Source: a virus. Taken from it: DNA of 42,382 nucleotides. The notes under the pieces are model-generated. The model was not told where the DNA came from, made no database searches, and saw nothing but the letters and a program-made list of their open reading frames with translations. The stretch is from IMG/VR virus record IMGVR_UViG_3300031812_000007, positions 1 to 42,382 of that record. One strand, 5' to 3'. The position numbers and the translations under genes are program-made. Shown piece after piece: positions 1 to 6,764 of the stretch (positions are counted from its first letter, which is position 1; each line of letters opens with the position of its first letter).

Positions 1-207
1 GCACGGGGGATCTCTTTCGAGACCATAAGGCCGCCAACCTCACCCTTCGTGCGCACGAGGCGCACGATGGAGTCAAGGGAGTCAAGCGGCTCACCGAACA
101 CCTGCAACCTCCGTGCCAAGATCACCCGGTCCAGGGCGTCAAGAAAGAGGCCCCAGCCCGGGGATTCCAGCAAGGATTGGAGCGCCCGCTTCTTCGCGAA
201 CAGCTCT
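1..207. repeat. Left copy of 207-bp terminal direct repeat
   Basis: The first 207 bases are repeated at the right end (42176-42382) with a single difference: G at 128 against A at 42303. The overlap means the contig closes into a circle of about 42,175 bases, or that the molecule has direct terminal repeats. Because one gene runs straight across the join, closure of a circular or terminally redundant phage genome is the simplest reading. The mismatch may be a population variant or an assembly error. Confidence 0.95.
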
Positions 208-236
208 TCCTTGCGCTTGAGATCCTCCGGCCTCAC
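1..236 (-). CDS. Conserved head-region protein of 97 aa (5' part; gene continues at the right end of the window)
   Basis: This is the first part of a gene that crosses the circular join; its C-terminal part is at 42118-42175. I choose a GTG start at 236 because AGGAGG lies five bases upstream and the resulting N-terminus (RPEDLKRKEELFAKKRALQ) looks like a normal charged helix. The joined product is 97 aa, helical and rich in charged residues, ending in LLRDEET. It lies between the portal and scaffold genes, so a head-assembly role is inferred; I do not recognise the family. It overlaps the portal 3' end by 98 bases in another frame and may be a frameshifted portal C-terminus. In this copy one codon reads Arg (DRVIL) where the right-hand copy reads Trp (DWVIL). 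Confidence 0.7.
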   Translation of the reverse strand, partial: MRPEDLKRKEELFAKKRALQSLLESPGWGLFLDALDRVILARRLQVFGEPLDSLDSIVRLVRTKGEVGGLMVSKEIPR

Positions 237-2088
237 GTCTACCTCCTGCGGGGACCAAGTTGCCCAACTGGGCCTGCTTCGCAACTATCTCATCAGGACG
301 CAGCTCGAACTGCGTGATGTTACGCAGCCCGGCAAGCTGGGCCACCCAAGAGAAGATCCCCGCGATGTCGTATTTGGCAATCACCTCAGGCACCTGCGTC
401 ATGGTGGCGAGAAGCTCCCGCCAGAGCATGGCTTGCGCCACCCGGTCTATAGGCATTGTACCATCTACGGGCACGAAATCATAGAACCCCGCAATGTCCT
501 CGGGCCGAACTTCAACCACCTGGGGCAGCCCGGTCCGGCGGGCCAGATCCCCGGCAAGCCGCACCTTGATCGGCTCGGTGTACATCTCCTGGCTGTTTTG
601 AAGCAGGACCTGAGCCAGCGGCTCCCAGCCGATGACGGAGCAGAACTCGGCTAGGACCTTCAAGCGGTTGATGCCGAAGGAGGTAGCTGTGCGGACCTCC
701 GTCGCGGTCTTGCGCCCGCCGGGGTACACCACACCCATCATGTTGTCGGTCACGCCCGTAACCCGCTGGATCAGCTCCATCAGGAGCTTCACGTCCTGAA
801 AGTGAGTCACCGTGACGTCCGCAATGGACACCTGGGCGAACGCCGTCCGCGGATCGGTGCCGTAGGCTGTAGGCAGCAACTGGGCGATGAAGCCCGGACC
901 GCGCTCCAGCTGCGCCACATTGATCTTCGAGGGATCTACGATCAGTTGGTTGTTGAGCATCTGGCGAACGTTCGCCATGCGGCTGTCAATCAGCCAGTTC
1001 AAGACGTCCGACAGCGGGGCGGTGATTTCAAGCATGCCCCGGGAGCTGTGGCTGTAGCCGTCGAACTCATAGGTCTGTACGAAGTACGGGAACCGGCCGT
1101 GTGAGAGGCCTAGGGGCCTCGCCCCAATGATCACCCGGCCCTCGGCCACCGTGAAGACCCACTTCTCAGGCCACACTTGGTCTCCCAGGTTCCACTCGGC
1201 CGGCGACAGCTCCCAAACGATCTCCCACAGGCGGACCCGGCTCGGCGTGCGGCTCCTCTCGTCGAAGTGCATGGACATGCGCCATTCGTCCACCTCCTCT
1301 GGGAGGTCCTGCGGGAACCGCTCCTCCCGACCCGTGTAGTCAGCCATGCCTCGAGAGATCTGGTCCACGTTGAAGTATTCACCGGACTCGGAGCGGCGCA
1401 AGATCTCGTTCCAGCCCACGATCACGCGCCGACCACAGAACTCTCCACTCTGGAAGTTCGTGAGGGACACGCCCGGGTCCACGATGAAGTCGTACGGGCT
1501 TACGTTGATCAGCTTGTTGCCCTCGTACGTCGTGATCAGGTCGTAGACCTCCTCCTCGCGCCGGGTCCCGGGGATCGGGATTCCCATGAACTCCCGCGGG
1601 ACCTCCACGCGACGGCGGACGCCGGTCTGCTCTACAGCCCAGTAGTTGCAGACGACGCCCACGCCGTACTTCACCAGGTCCATGAGCCAGACGTAGAGGG
1701 GAACCAGCATGCGGCCCACGTGCACCTGATAGTCAACGATGGCCTCCACGGCTTGGGTCTGGGCCTCGGCCTGGCCGTGCCGTCCTACGTACTGGAAGAT
1801 GGGCGAGCGAGCCAGAAACACCGACGAGAGGTAAGTGTGGGCGGCCATCGCCATGGCGTAGCTGTAAGGGATGAACAGCGTGCGGTACTGCGGCTTGCCC
1901 GCCTCCCGCTTGGCTCTGCGTTGAGCCTCGGCCTCGGTCTCCGGGATGTAGGCCTTGAAGTGCTCCTCCGCCTTGCGCCACGCAGCATAGCGGTCGGCCA
2001 TCTTGCGGCGCGAGGCCATGTAGCGCTCCGTCAGGGCGTCTAGAAGGAGCCGGTGCTTCTCCGAATCGTAAGGAATTACGGTGCCCAC
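139..2088 (-). CDS. Portal protein (head-tail connector)
   Basis: A 649-aa protein encoded directly after the large terminase. Size and position fit a podovirus portal: the dodecameric ring at one capsid vertex through which DNA is packaged and ejected, and which the terminase docks on. No short diagnostic motif is available; the call rests on gene order, length and the helical, Gln/Arg-rich middle part (VTGVTDNMMGVVYPGGRKTA, near residue 450), which resembles portal proteins of this type. Start is GTG at 2088 with GGAG eight bases upstream; it overlaps the terL end by 13 bases, suggesting coupled translation. The last 38 residues (from VPAGGRREAGG) are Gly/Ala/Arg-rich and look like out-of-frame reading of the overlapping next gene, so the natural C-terminus may differ. 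Confidence 0.8.
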   Translation of the reverse strand: MGTVIPYDSEKHRLLLDALTERYMASRRKMADRYAAWRKAEEHFKAYIPETEAEAQRRAKREAGKPQYRTLFIPYSYAMAMAAHTYLSSVFLARSPIFQYVGRHGQAEAQTQAVEAIVDYQVHVGRMLVPLYVWLMDLVKYGVGVVCNYWAVEQTGVRRRVEVPREFMGIPIPGTRREEEVYDLITTYEGNKLINVSPYDFIVDPGVSLTNFQSGEFCGRRVIVGWNEILRRSESGEYFNVDQISRGMADYTGREERFPQDLPEEVDEWRMSMHFDERSRTPSRVRLWEIVWELSPAEWNLGDQVWPEKWVFTVAEGRVIIGARPLGLSHGRFPYFVQTYEFDGYSHSSRGMLEITAPLSDVLNWLIDSRMANVRQMLNNQLIVDPSKINVAQLERGPGFIAQLLPTAYGTDPRTAFAQVSIADVTVTHFQDVKLLMELIQRVTGVTDNMMGVVYPGGRKTATEVRTATSFGINRLKVLAEFCSVIGWEPLAQVLLQNSQEMYTEPIKVRLAGDLARRTGLPQVVEVRPEDIAGFYDFVPVDGTMPIDRVAQAMLWRELLATMTQVPEVIAKYDIAGIFSWVAQLAGLRNITQFELRPDEIVAKQAQLGNLVPAGGRREAGGSQAQGRAVREEAGAPILAGIPGLGPLS

Positions 2089-3533
2089 CCTGCGAACTCC
2101 TCTACCGGCGCTACTTCGTAGAGGGACGCGACCTCCGGCAGCGCCAGCTCCTGCGCGGCCTCTACGGCCCGCGCCACGGCGTCAATGACGTCGTCGTGCT
2201 TCCCTTGCGGGAAGACGCCGAATTGCTCGATGAACTCCCTGTGAGCATGGTGAACGAATAACCGCCCTTGTGAAGCAATTCCTGACAGGGCCTGGTCCAC
2301 ACGGTGGACCTTGCTGCGCCGGTCCGAAGGGCTGTCAATCTGCACGTACCGCCCACGGTTCCGCATCGCGTTCTCCAAGATCCAGCGGAGGGTGCGCTGG
2401 TAAGCGACACCCTCCACCCGGACCTTGAGGGGCCTCCACTTGTCAAGGAGACGGAAGAACTCCGTCACGGTCCACTCCGGTGTGTGGCCGCGTGACATGG
2501 AGTAGTCGAGGAGGAAGTAGCCGGCCTTGCTGAAGCCGACAACGGCCAGAACTTCGTAGTCTCGATCACCGAGACCCTTCTCCATCTGAGCGTCTGTGAC
2601 GGGCGGCACCGGGTCAATGCCCATCACGGTGATAAGGTCCTCGGGCAGCGCCTCCCAGTACCGGAGCCACTCCAAACGGAAGCGGGAGCCTTCCTCGCCC
2701 ACGGCGGTGCACTCCATCTCGCGGAGCCACAGGCGGAGGTAGTGCTGGCCCCGGCGCATGTGCGCCTCCTTCTCCGCCTTGAGGGTCTCCGTAGGAAACC
2801 TCTCAGGCCACCGGCTCTCGCCGCTCTCATCGAAGATACCGAACTTGCGCGAGGCCCAGGCCGGGTCCCGGTGGCAGTTGTTGATCAGGTCGTCCTCGTG
2901 CAGGGAGGTGGCCAGGATCACGATCTTGGCATCCGGACATTCGGTCTCCGGCGCGAGGCTCTTGTCCAGCGCGCCGAAGACGAGGTCCTCGATCTTGCGG
3001 CGCTGCTCGGGCGTGGCCGCGGTCTCTTCGTTCATGGGGTCGTCTACGACGATCAGGTCGGGACGATAGTCCCCTATGTTGATGCCGCGGATCTGGCCGG
3101 TGATGCCGAGGGCCATCACCGTGGCCCGATGACCGAACGGTCTGAGGTGGATCTCCATCACGTCCTCAGTCCATCGCCGCCCCTTCTCCACGCCGAACAC
3201 CGTGGTCCAGAAGCGGTTGAACTCGACCTGGGTGCGAAGCCAGTTCAGCGAAGCCTTGGCGTGCTCCTGGCTGAGGCCCACAAACAGCACGGTGCGCGAG
3301 ACACCGTACACGAGGCGCTTCGCCACATAGGCCCGCAGAATGGTCGTCTTCGCCGCGCCGCGGAACATCTCCAGCGCGACACGGCGGTGCTGCGGGTCCT
3401 CAAGGATCTTGAACACCTCTGCGTGGAACGGCGGCGAGGGCTGGCGGAACGTCCCCTTGAAGAACGTGCGACAGAACAACAGGGGGTCAACCGCGCACGC
3501 CTTCACCAGATCCGACAGGGAGGAGTCTTTCAT
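2076..3533 (-). CDS. terL: Terminase large subunit (DNA packaging ATPase and nuclease)
   Basis: A 485-aa packaging motor. The N-terminal ATPase shows a Walker A-like FRGAAKTT (57-64; K62) and Walker B LIVVDDP (160-166; D164, D165). The C-terminal RNase H-like nuclease shows the first metal-binding Asp in MGIDPV (D307) and a late acidic motif KHDDVIDA near residue 445. TerL pumps DNA into the prohead through the portal and cuts it at the end. Length is typical. The ATG at 3533 is preceded by GAGGAAAG and overlaps the terS end by 47 bases, so the two subunits are probably translationally coupled. Confidence 0.95.
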   Translation of the reverse strand: MKDSSLSDLVKACAVDPLLFCRTFFKGTFRQPSPPFHAEVFKILEDPQHRRVALEMFRGAAKTTILRAYVAKRLVYGVSRTVLFVGLSQEHAKASLNWLRTQVEFNRFWTTVFGVEKGRRWTEDVMEIHLRPFGHRATVMALGITGQIRGINIGDYRPDLIVVDDPMNEETAATPEQRRKIEDLVFGALDKSLAPETECPDAKIVILATSLHEDDLINNCHRDPAWASRKFGIFDESGESRWPERFPTETLKAEKEAHMRRGQHYLRLWLREMECTAVGEEGSRFRLEWLRYWEALPEDLITVMGIDPVPPVTDAQMEKGLGDRDYEVLAVVGFSKAGYFLLDYSMSRGHTPEWTVTEFFRLLDKWRPLKVRVEGVAYQRTLRWILENAMRNRGRYVQIDSPSDRRSKVHRVDQALSGIASQGRLFVHHAHREFIEQFGVFPQGKHDDVIDAVARAVEAAQELALPEVASLYEVAPVEEFAGWAP

Positions 3534-3936
3534 CTTTCCTCGGCAAGGACTCCCGGTACTGCTCAGCGATCTTGCGGGCCTCCATCAGCTCCGTTGCGGT
3601 GACGTGGAAGTGCAACTGAGGCTGCACCGGGGCCGGTTCCGGCCCGGACTTCAGGAGGTCCATGACCGCGCGCTCACTCAGCTCGCCCTTCACCAGAAGC
3701 TCCTCAGCTCGCTCCGCGGCAAGGAGCCGGAGGGCCTCAAGACGAGCCTTCAGGCTCAGGACCGACTCCGCCCCCAACTCACGCGCGCGGGCCGCGTACT
3801 CGGCCTTGAAGCTGTCACTCTGCACGAGCTGCGCCACCCAGCCCGGGCGCAAGCCCAGGGCCTTCGCACAGTCGCGAACCCGCCCCTCCGGGTTCAGGAG
3901 GTACCAATGCAGTACGGCCTGGGCCTTCGGCCCCAT
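3487..3936 (-). CDS. terS: Terminase small subunit
   Basis: A 149-aa protein directly upstream of terL. The N-terminal part contains a helix-turn-helix-like stretch (VRDCAKALGLRPGWVAQLV, about residues 20-38), followed by long charged helices and a Pro-rich linker, as in small terminases that recognise phage DNA and regulate TerL. I place the start at ATG 3936. A longer TTG start at 3975 is unlikely because that TTG is the first triplet of a -35 box (TTGACA) and has no ribosome binding site. With the promoter found there, the mRNA would begin only a few bases before the ATG, so translation may be leaderless. This is the first gene of the leftward late block. Confidence 0.75.
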   Translation of the reverse strand: MGPKAQAVLHWYLLNPEGRVRDCAKALGLRPGWVAQLVQSDSFKAEYAARARELGAESVLSLKARLEALRLLAAERAEELLVKGELSERAVMDLLKSGPEPAPVQPQLHFHVTATELMEARKIAEQYRESLPRKDERLLPVGSGEGVRG

Positions 3937-3945
3937 CTCAGCCAC

Positions 3946-3975
3946 AGTGTACCCCAGTCCGCAAGGACCTGTCAA
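3946..3975 (-). promoter_or_regulatory. Sigma-70-like promoter of the leftward (late) block
   Basis: On the minus strand, TTGACA (3975-3970) is followed after 18 bases by TACACT (3951-3946). The -10 box ends nine bases before the terS ATG at 3936, so the predicted transcript has almost no leader. It is the only good promoter-like sequence I found in front of the leftward block. Confidence 0.55.
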
Positions 3976-4321
3976 GAGGGGTGATTAGATGGTGTCATTA
4001 ATTGGAACCGGGGTAGCGGAGGGTGGGGGAAGGGGACGCGCGACGCCGAGGCCTGTATGGGGGGATTGGGTCCGGGAAGAGCGCGGATGCCGGTGGTAGG
4101 GGAAGTGTGCGCACTTCGTGCGCAGTGCGAGCAGGGCATAGGTACAGGCGCAGCGAGTGCGCGGCTTGCGCCACAGGCGTGCGCACTTCGTGCGTTAGGG
4201 ATGCGGGAGTGCACGGTAGCGCAGGCGGCAGCATGCCTGGGGTGCGGTAGAGCGCGCAGGCAGTGTGCGGCAGGAGCGCGGGGTGGCGGCAGGGAGTGTG
4301 CAGCAAGCCTGCATGCGCAGA
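3976..4321. other. Divergent intergenic control region, G-rich and repetitive
   Basis: About 345 bases without a credible gene separate the leftward late block from the rightward early block. The plus strand is G-rich and C-poor and full of variants of AGTGCGC/GTGCGGCAG, with two perfect copies of a 16-base hairpin repeat. Candidate roles are a packaging recognition site (it abuts terS), operator sites, or additional promoters. Short reading frames here have no ribosome binding sites and biased composition. Confidence 0.6.
4107..4194. repeat. Two copies of a 16-bp hairpin repeat
   Basis: GTGCGCACTTCGTGCG occurs at 4107-4122 and at 4179-4194, exactly 72 bases apart. Each copy can fold with a CGCAC/GTGCG stem and a three-base TTC loop; in the first copy the stem extends to seven pairs (4108-4114 with 4118-4124). 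Confidence 0.85.
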
Positions 4322-4366
4322 TTTAACATTAAAATTGCTTCATGGTGCACCAAATTGTGATATAAT
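4322..4366 (+). promoter_or_regulatory. Early promoter P1 with extended -10 and palindromic upstream elements
   Basis: TG at 4358-4359 plus TATAAT at 4361-4366 form an extended -10 (TGnTATAAT). Upstream lie a perfect 10-bp palindrome TGGTGCACCA (4343-4352) and a near-palindrome TTTAACATTAAA (4322-4333). The latter is the exact reverse complement of the element in promoter P3 (6760-6771), and the following ~10 bases are also conserved between the two. It drives the first rightward gene, whose ATG follows at 4384 after TAGGAGG. Confidence 0.75.
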
Positions 4367-4383
4367 GGAGTTAGGAGGTTACC

Positions 4384-4806
4384 ATGCAGGCGTACAAGCT
4401 CGTCAGAATCGAGAAGCCGCCGGCGGAAGCCTGGCGGGATTTGAAAGATACCGCCAACCAGCTAGCAGAGCAGATCTGCCAACTGATCACCGAGAACGCT
4501 CGAGACGCGGAGAGCGTCTCGGGCCAGAGGGTAGCGCGTGTGGAGATGCGGAAGGGTGACTTCCGAATCGTGGCAGAGCGGAACACCCCGTTTGGGGATC
4601 CGATCTGGCCACGTGTTCACGTGGCTCACGTATCGGAAGGGTGGGGGAAGACCCTTCCGGATCATCCCATTCGAGGCGACAGTATCCTGTGGACGCACTG
4701 GCCTTTCAAGGCCAGTCAGATGCGCGGTATGATCTCCGCGCTCATGGAAGTGAGCGCGGAGGATATCCAGGCGGCGGTGGACGCCGCACTAGACAACGAG
4801 CAGTGA
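4384..4806 (+). CDS. Early protein of unknown function, 140 aa
   Basis: First gene of the rightward block, directly behind promoter P1, with a strong ribosome binding site (AGGAGG, six bases before ATG). The acidic 140-aa product has an N-terminal helix (about residues 15-45), a central mixed region rich in Trp and Pro (GDPIWPRVHVAHVSEGWGK) and a C-terminal acidic helix (SAEDIQAAVDAALDNEQ). No signal peptide or membrane segment. I do not recognise a family. First-expressed phage genes often encode host takeover or anti-defence proteins; that is only an inference from position. A strong terminator-like hairpin follows. Confidence 0.75.
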   Translation: MQAYKLVRIEKPPAEAWRDLKDTANQLAEQICQLITENARDAESVSGQRVARVEMRKGDFRIVAERNTPFGDPIWPRVHVAHVSEGWGKTLPDHPIRGDSILWTHWPFKASQMRGMISALMEVSAEDIQAAVDAALDNEQ

Positions 4807-4814
4807 CCAGCGCC

Positions 4815-4848
4815 TGGGGCGGGCTTCGGCCCGCCCCATTTTTGTTTT
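4815..4848 (+). terminator. Rho-independent terminator-like hairpin
   Basis: GGGGCGGGC (4816-4824), loop TTCG, GCCCGCCCC (4829-4837), then TTTTTGTTTT (4839-4848): a textbook intrinsic terminator on the plus strand. The ribosome binding site of the next gene (GGAGGG, 4849-4854) begins right after the T tract and no new promoter fits in between, so the element probably attenuates rather than fully stops transcription. Confidence 0.85.
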
Positions 4849-4857
4849 GGAGGGAAT

Positions 4858-5145
4858 ATGGTGACGAGAGCGAAAAAGCTTGAGAGCATGGAAGAACTGA
4901 AATCCCTGTTTCACTCGAGCGTGCACGATGCGCTAGAGCAGCTAGCGCGCGATGCACAGTACATCGTGGTGTACGAGGTTCTCGACATGTGGTCATCTAG
5001 GTCCGGTCACCGAACCGCCCTCAAGGTCGGGCCGGGATGCTCTGTCGAGACGCTGGAGCAGGCGCTACAGATCTGGCTTGGGGATCTGCCGTCTCAACGG
5101 CAGTACCCTGTGGCGTACTGGGAGGGAAAAACTGATGAAGGTTAG
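4858..5145 (+). CDS. Family B early protein (95 aa), paralogue of the gene at 11641
   Basis: A 95-aa protein that aligns over its length with the product of 11641-11937. Shared blocks are KKL.S..EL, YIVVY (near residues 35-39), ALKVGP.C..(Q)TL.(E/Q)AL and YPVAYWE at the C-terminus. Predicted alpha/beta, no membrane segment. The function is unknown. In both places the gene sits next to a family A gene (5135 here, 11337 there), which suggests duplication of a module or a functional pair. The ATG is preceded by GGAGGG directly after a terminator hairpin; the end overlaps the next gene by 11 bases. Confidence 0.75.
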   Translation: MVTRAKKLESMEELKSLFHSSVHDALEQLARDAQYIVVYEVLDMWSSRSGHRTALKVGPGCSVETLEQALQIWLGDLPSQRQYPVAYWEGKTDEG

Positions 5146-5470
5146 AATTGGGACTACAAACTGGGTCTGCGGAGAGATCCTCTCCGCAGATCGGATCGAG
5201 ATCCGGTTTGACACTTTGGTCATTGAAGGGGACGGGGTGGATATCTCCCTTCCGTTCAACCCCGGAGACCTGGAAATCCAGGTCTGGGTATATGCCCCGC
5301 AAGGGGTTACCCTGACCCTGGAAGGCAAGTACGAGCTCCGGATACCTTCCAGCTTGGGCATTCGTTCGTTCCACGATGGGTGCCTTGAGGTTAAGGCACA
5401 CAGGGATGCGTTTTGTGTGAAGGTTTGGCAGTACAAGGCGCTCTGCCTGAAAGAGGCGGAGGCCGAGTAA
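5135..5470 (+). CDS. Family A small beta-rich protein (copy 1, 111 aa)
   Basis: First of five paralogues in the early block (others at 5486, 8459, 8841 and 11337). The pattern is a short N-terminal strand (MKVRIGTTN), a G-x-I-x-x-A-x-R segment (GEILSADRIEI), then alternating hydrophobic strands with PFNPGDLEI in the middle, ending in a charged tail. This looks like an all-beta fold. The function is unknown and there is no catalytic signature, Cys cluster or signal peptide. The ATG at 5135 has GGAGGG upstream and overlaps the end of the preceding family B gene. Confidence 0.75.
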   Translation: MKVRIGTTNWVCGEILSADRIEIRFDTLVIEGDGVDISLPFNPGDLEIQVWVYAPQGVTLTLEGKYELRIPSSLGIRSFHDGCLEVKAHRDAFCVKVWQYKALCLKEAEAE

Positions 5471-5485
5471 CCGCTTTGAGGGAAG

Positions 5486-5818
5486 GTGTCCATGCACGTT
5501 ACAATCAGGAGTACCAATTCCATTCGAGGCACGATCCTGAACGCGAATCGTGTTGGGATCGGCTGCAACTTGCTGATCGTTGAAAGCGATAGGCTTAACT
5601 ACACGATTCCATTCAAGCCGGGAAGCATCGAGCTTGAGGTTAGGATCCCCGAGCAGGCTGCATTGGCATCGTGGGGATCCTTCAAGATCCGGCTTCCAGC
5701 GGATTCTACACTGTACATTCAAACAGTAGAAGGTCAAGTACGGATTAGCAGCGATGGCAAGGGATCCCTCGACGTGCTAGGAGTGATGGTCTGGATCGAG
5801 CAAGCGTCTACTGAGTAA
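5486..5818 (+). CDS. Family A small beta-rich protein (copy 2, 110 aa)
   Basis: Adjacent paralogue of 5135-5470: MHVTIRSTNSIRGTILNANR matches the N-termini of copies 1 and 4, and PFKPGSIELEV matches PFNPGDLEI of copy 1 and PVEPGSVEI of copy 4. It is predicted to be nearly all beta strand. Function unknown. It is the last gene before the large non-coding palindrome region and is followed at once by a strong terminator hairpin. Confidence 0.75.
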   Translation: MSMHVTIRSTNSIRGTILNANRVGIGCNLLIVESDRLNYTIPFKPGSIELEVRIPEQAALASWGSFKIRLPADSTLYIQTVEGQVRISSDGKGSLDVLGVMVWIEQASTE

Positions 5819-5826
5819 CCGCCGGT

Positions 5827-5869
5827 GGGAGGGTAGGGTGACAGCATCCTACCCTCCCCTTTTTGTTTT
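5827..5869 (+). terminator. Rho-independent terminator
   Basis: An 11-bp perfect stem, GGGAGGGTAGG (5827-5837) with CCTACCCTCCC (5848-5858), a 10-base loop, then TTTTTGTTTT (5860-5869). It closes the first early gene group. Transcription must restart from P2 beyond the non-coding region. Confidence 0.9.
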
Positions 5870-5910
5870 CAAGCACTTACAAGTCGAAAACCTCGAGCGA
5901 AAACGCAGGT

Positions 5911-5940
5911 TAGTGGTCACTAACCTAGTGGTCACTAACC
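5911..5940. repeat. Tandem 15-bp palindromic repeat
   Basis: TAGTGGTCACTAACC occurs twice head to tail (5911-5925, 5926-5940). With the two preceding bases the first copy forms an 8-bp inverted repeat, GGTTAGTG/CACTAACC (5908-5925), with a GT spacer. The form suggests paired protein-binding sites (iteron- or operator-like) beside the large palindrome. Confidence 0.85.
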
Positions 5941-5978
5941 GGATTGCGGCCAATTGCGGCTGATACCAGCCTGACTGC

Positions 5979-6260
5979 GGCCAGCGGAGGCCAGTAGAGG
6001 CCAGTGGAGGCCGGTAGAGGCCATAGCGGCCAATTTTCAGGGACCTGGGGGTATCTGTCGTGGGTTCTATATGGTTCCATTGTATTTATAATGGTGCCAT
6101 CCCTATATATAGTTCTATAACATTAATTTTTTTTAATAATACCCACATATAGATAGCACCATTAAGAATGGCACCATCATTTAACCCACGACGGATAGGC
6201 CGGGGGTCCTGGAAATTGGCCTTAATGGCCTCTAGTGGCCTCTAGTGGCCTCCAGTGGCC
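5979..6260. other. About 280-bp imperfect palindrome with AT-rich core: candidate replication origin
   Basis: A gene-free segment with two-fold symmetry about position 6124-6125. The outer arms carry GGCC at 10-bp spacing: 5979, 5989, 5999, 6009, 6019, then 6028 on the left; 6218, 6227, 6237, 6247, 6257 on the right. Inner matching pieces are GGCCAATTT (6028) with its complement at 6213-6221, TATCTGTCGTGGGTT (6052-6066) with its near-exact complement at 6183-6197, and ATGGT(T/G)CCATT (6071-6081) with its complement near 6167-6177. The middle (about 6081-6155) is extremely AT-rich, including an eight-T run, in an otherwise GC-rich genome. Helically phased repeats around an easily melted core fit a replication origin; a recombination, packaging or bidirectional control site is possible. 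Confidence 0.65.
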
Positions 6261-6319
6261 TCTACCAGCCGCAGGCGGATCAGATGGGCAGTAATGGGTA
6301 GCAATGGTAATCAATAGTT

Positions 6320-6374
6320 GCAGCGCACCCCTTCACTTTGGGGCTTGCGCTGCAGGCTACAGATGTGCTATAAT
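6320..6374 (+). promoter_or_regulatory. Early promoter P2 with upstream inverted repeat
   Basis: TTGCGC (6345-6350) and, 18 bases later, TATAAT (6369-6374) with TG at 6366-6367 (extended -10). An inverted repeat overlaps the -35 box: GCAGCGCA (6320-6327) with TGCGCTGC (6346-6353), plus inner CCCC/GGGG pairs. The hairpin or operator could control P2. It restarts transcription after the terminator at 5827-5869. Confidence 0.7.
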
Positions 6375-6422
6375 TCAGGGGGCCGCCCGCGCTCGGGCTG
6401 TGTCCACGATGGAGGTTGGAGC

Positions 6423-6764
6423 ATGCTCAGAAGGAAAGACCGCATACAGTTCCCGGAGCAGCAGATCGTGTATCTGCTGCGCAAACTCAGGGCTGAAGGC
6501 CAAGTTTCGATCCGCTTCGAGTCTCCCCACGTTGCATCGAAGTTCCGCTTCATGCTGTACGCTTGGCGCAACTTGCAGCGCGCTGCCGAGTACCAGGGCT
6601 TAGAGCCTGAACTGGCAGCGACCGCTGAGACGTTCGTGGTCTCTGTAGATGGCCCGATCCTGAAGCTGTACGGTGACCGTTGGGACTGGCTGGACGAGGC
6701 GCTGCTAGACGGCAAGCCGCTGCGCGAGTGGCTGCGCCGGGAGGGGAAGGTGAAGGACCTTTAA
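6423..6764 (+). CDS. Small basic early protein, 113 aa, unknown function
   Basis: I choose the ATG at 6423 because it lies behind promoter P2 with GGAGGTTGGAG in front; a longer reading frame from 6318 would start upstream of the -10 box. The product begins LRRKDRIQFPEQQIVYLLRK, is rich in Arg/Lys and aromatic residues, and is predicted to be mostly alpha-helical with a beta segment near residues 70-85. It could bind nucleic acid, but no known fold is evident. It is the only gene between promoters P2 and P3, next to the putative origin, so a role in early control or replication start is possible (inference). Confidence 0.7.
   Translation: MLRRKDRIQFPEQQIVYLLRKLRAEGQVSIRFESPHVASKFRFMLYAWRNLQRAAEYQGLEPELAATAETFVVSVDGPILKLYGDRWDWLDEALLDGKPLREWLRREGKVKDL

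Noticed and set aside
1177-2043. Plus-strand frame of 288 codons opposite the portal gene
   Set aside because: Antisense shadow with His/Asp/Val-rich composition and no start signal.
2742-3602. Plus-strand frame of 286 codons opposite terL
   Set aside because: Arg/Ala/Leu-rich antisense shadow of a well-conserved terminase; no ribosome site.
4107-4194. Possible N4-type hairpin promoters (3-base loops) for a virion RNA polymerase
   Set aside because: Stem and loop size fit loosely, but no protein in the window shows RNA polymerase motifs; the 2155-aa virion protein is better explained as a polyvalent protein.
5979-6260. The phased repeats as a CRISPR array
   Set aside because: The unit is only 10 bp with no unique spacers, and the two arms are inverted copies.
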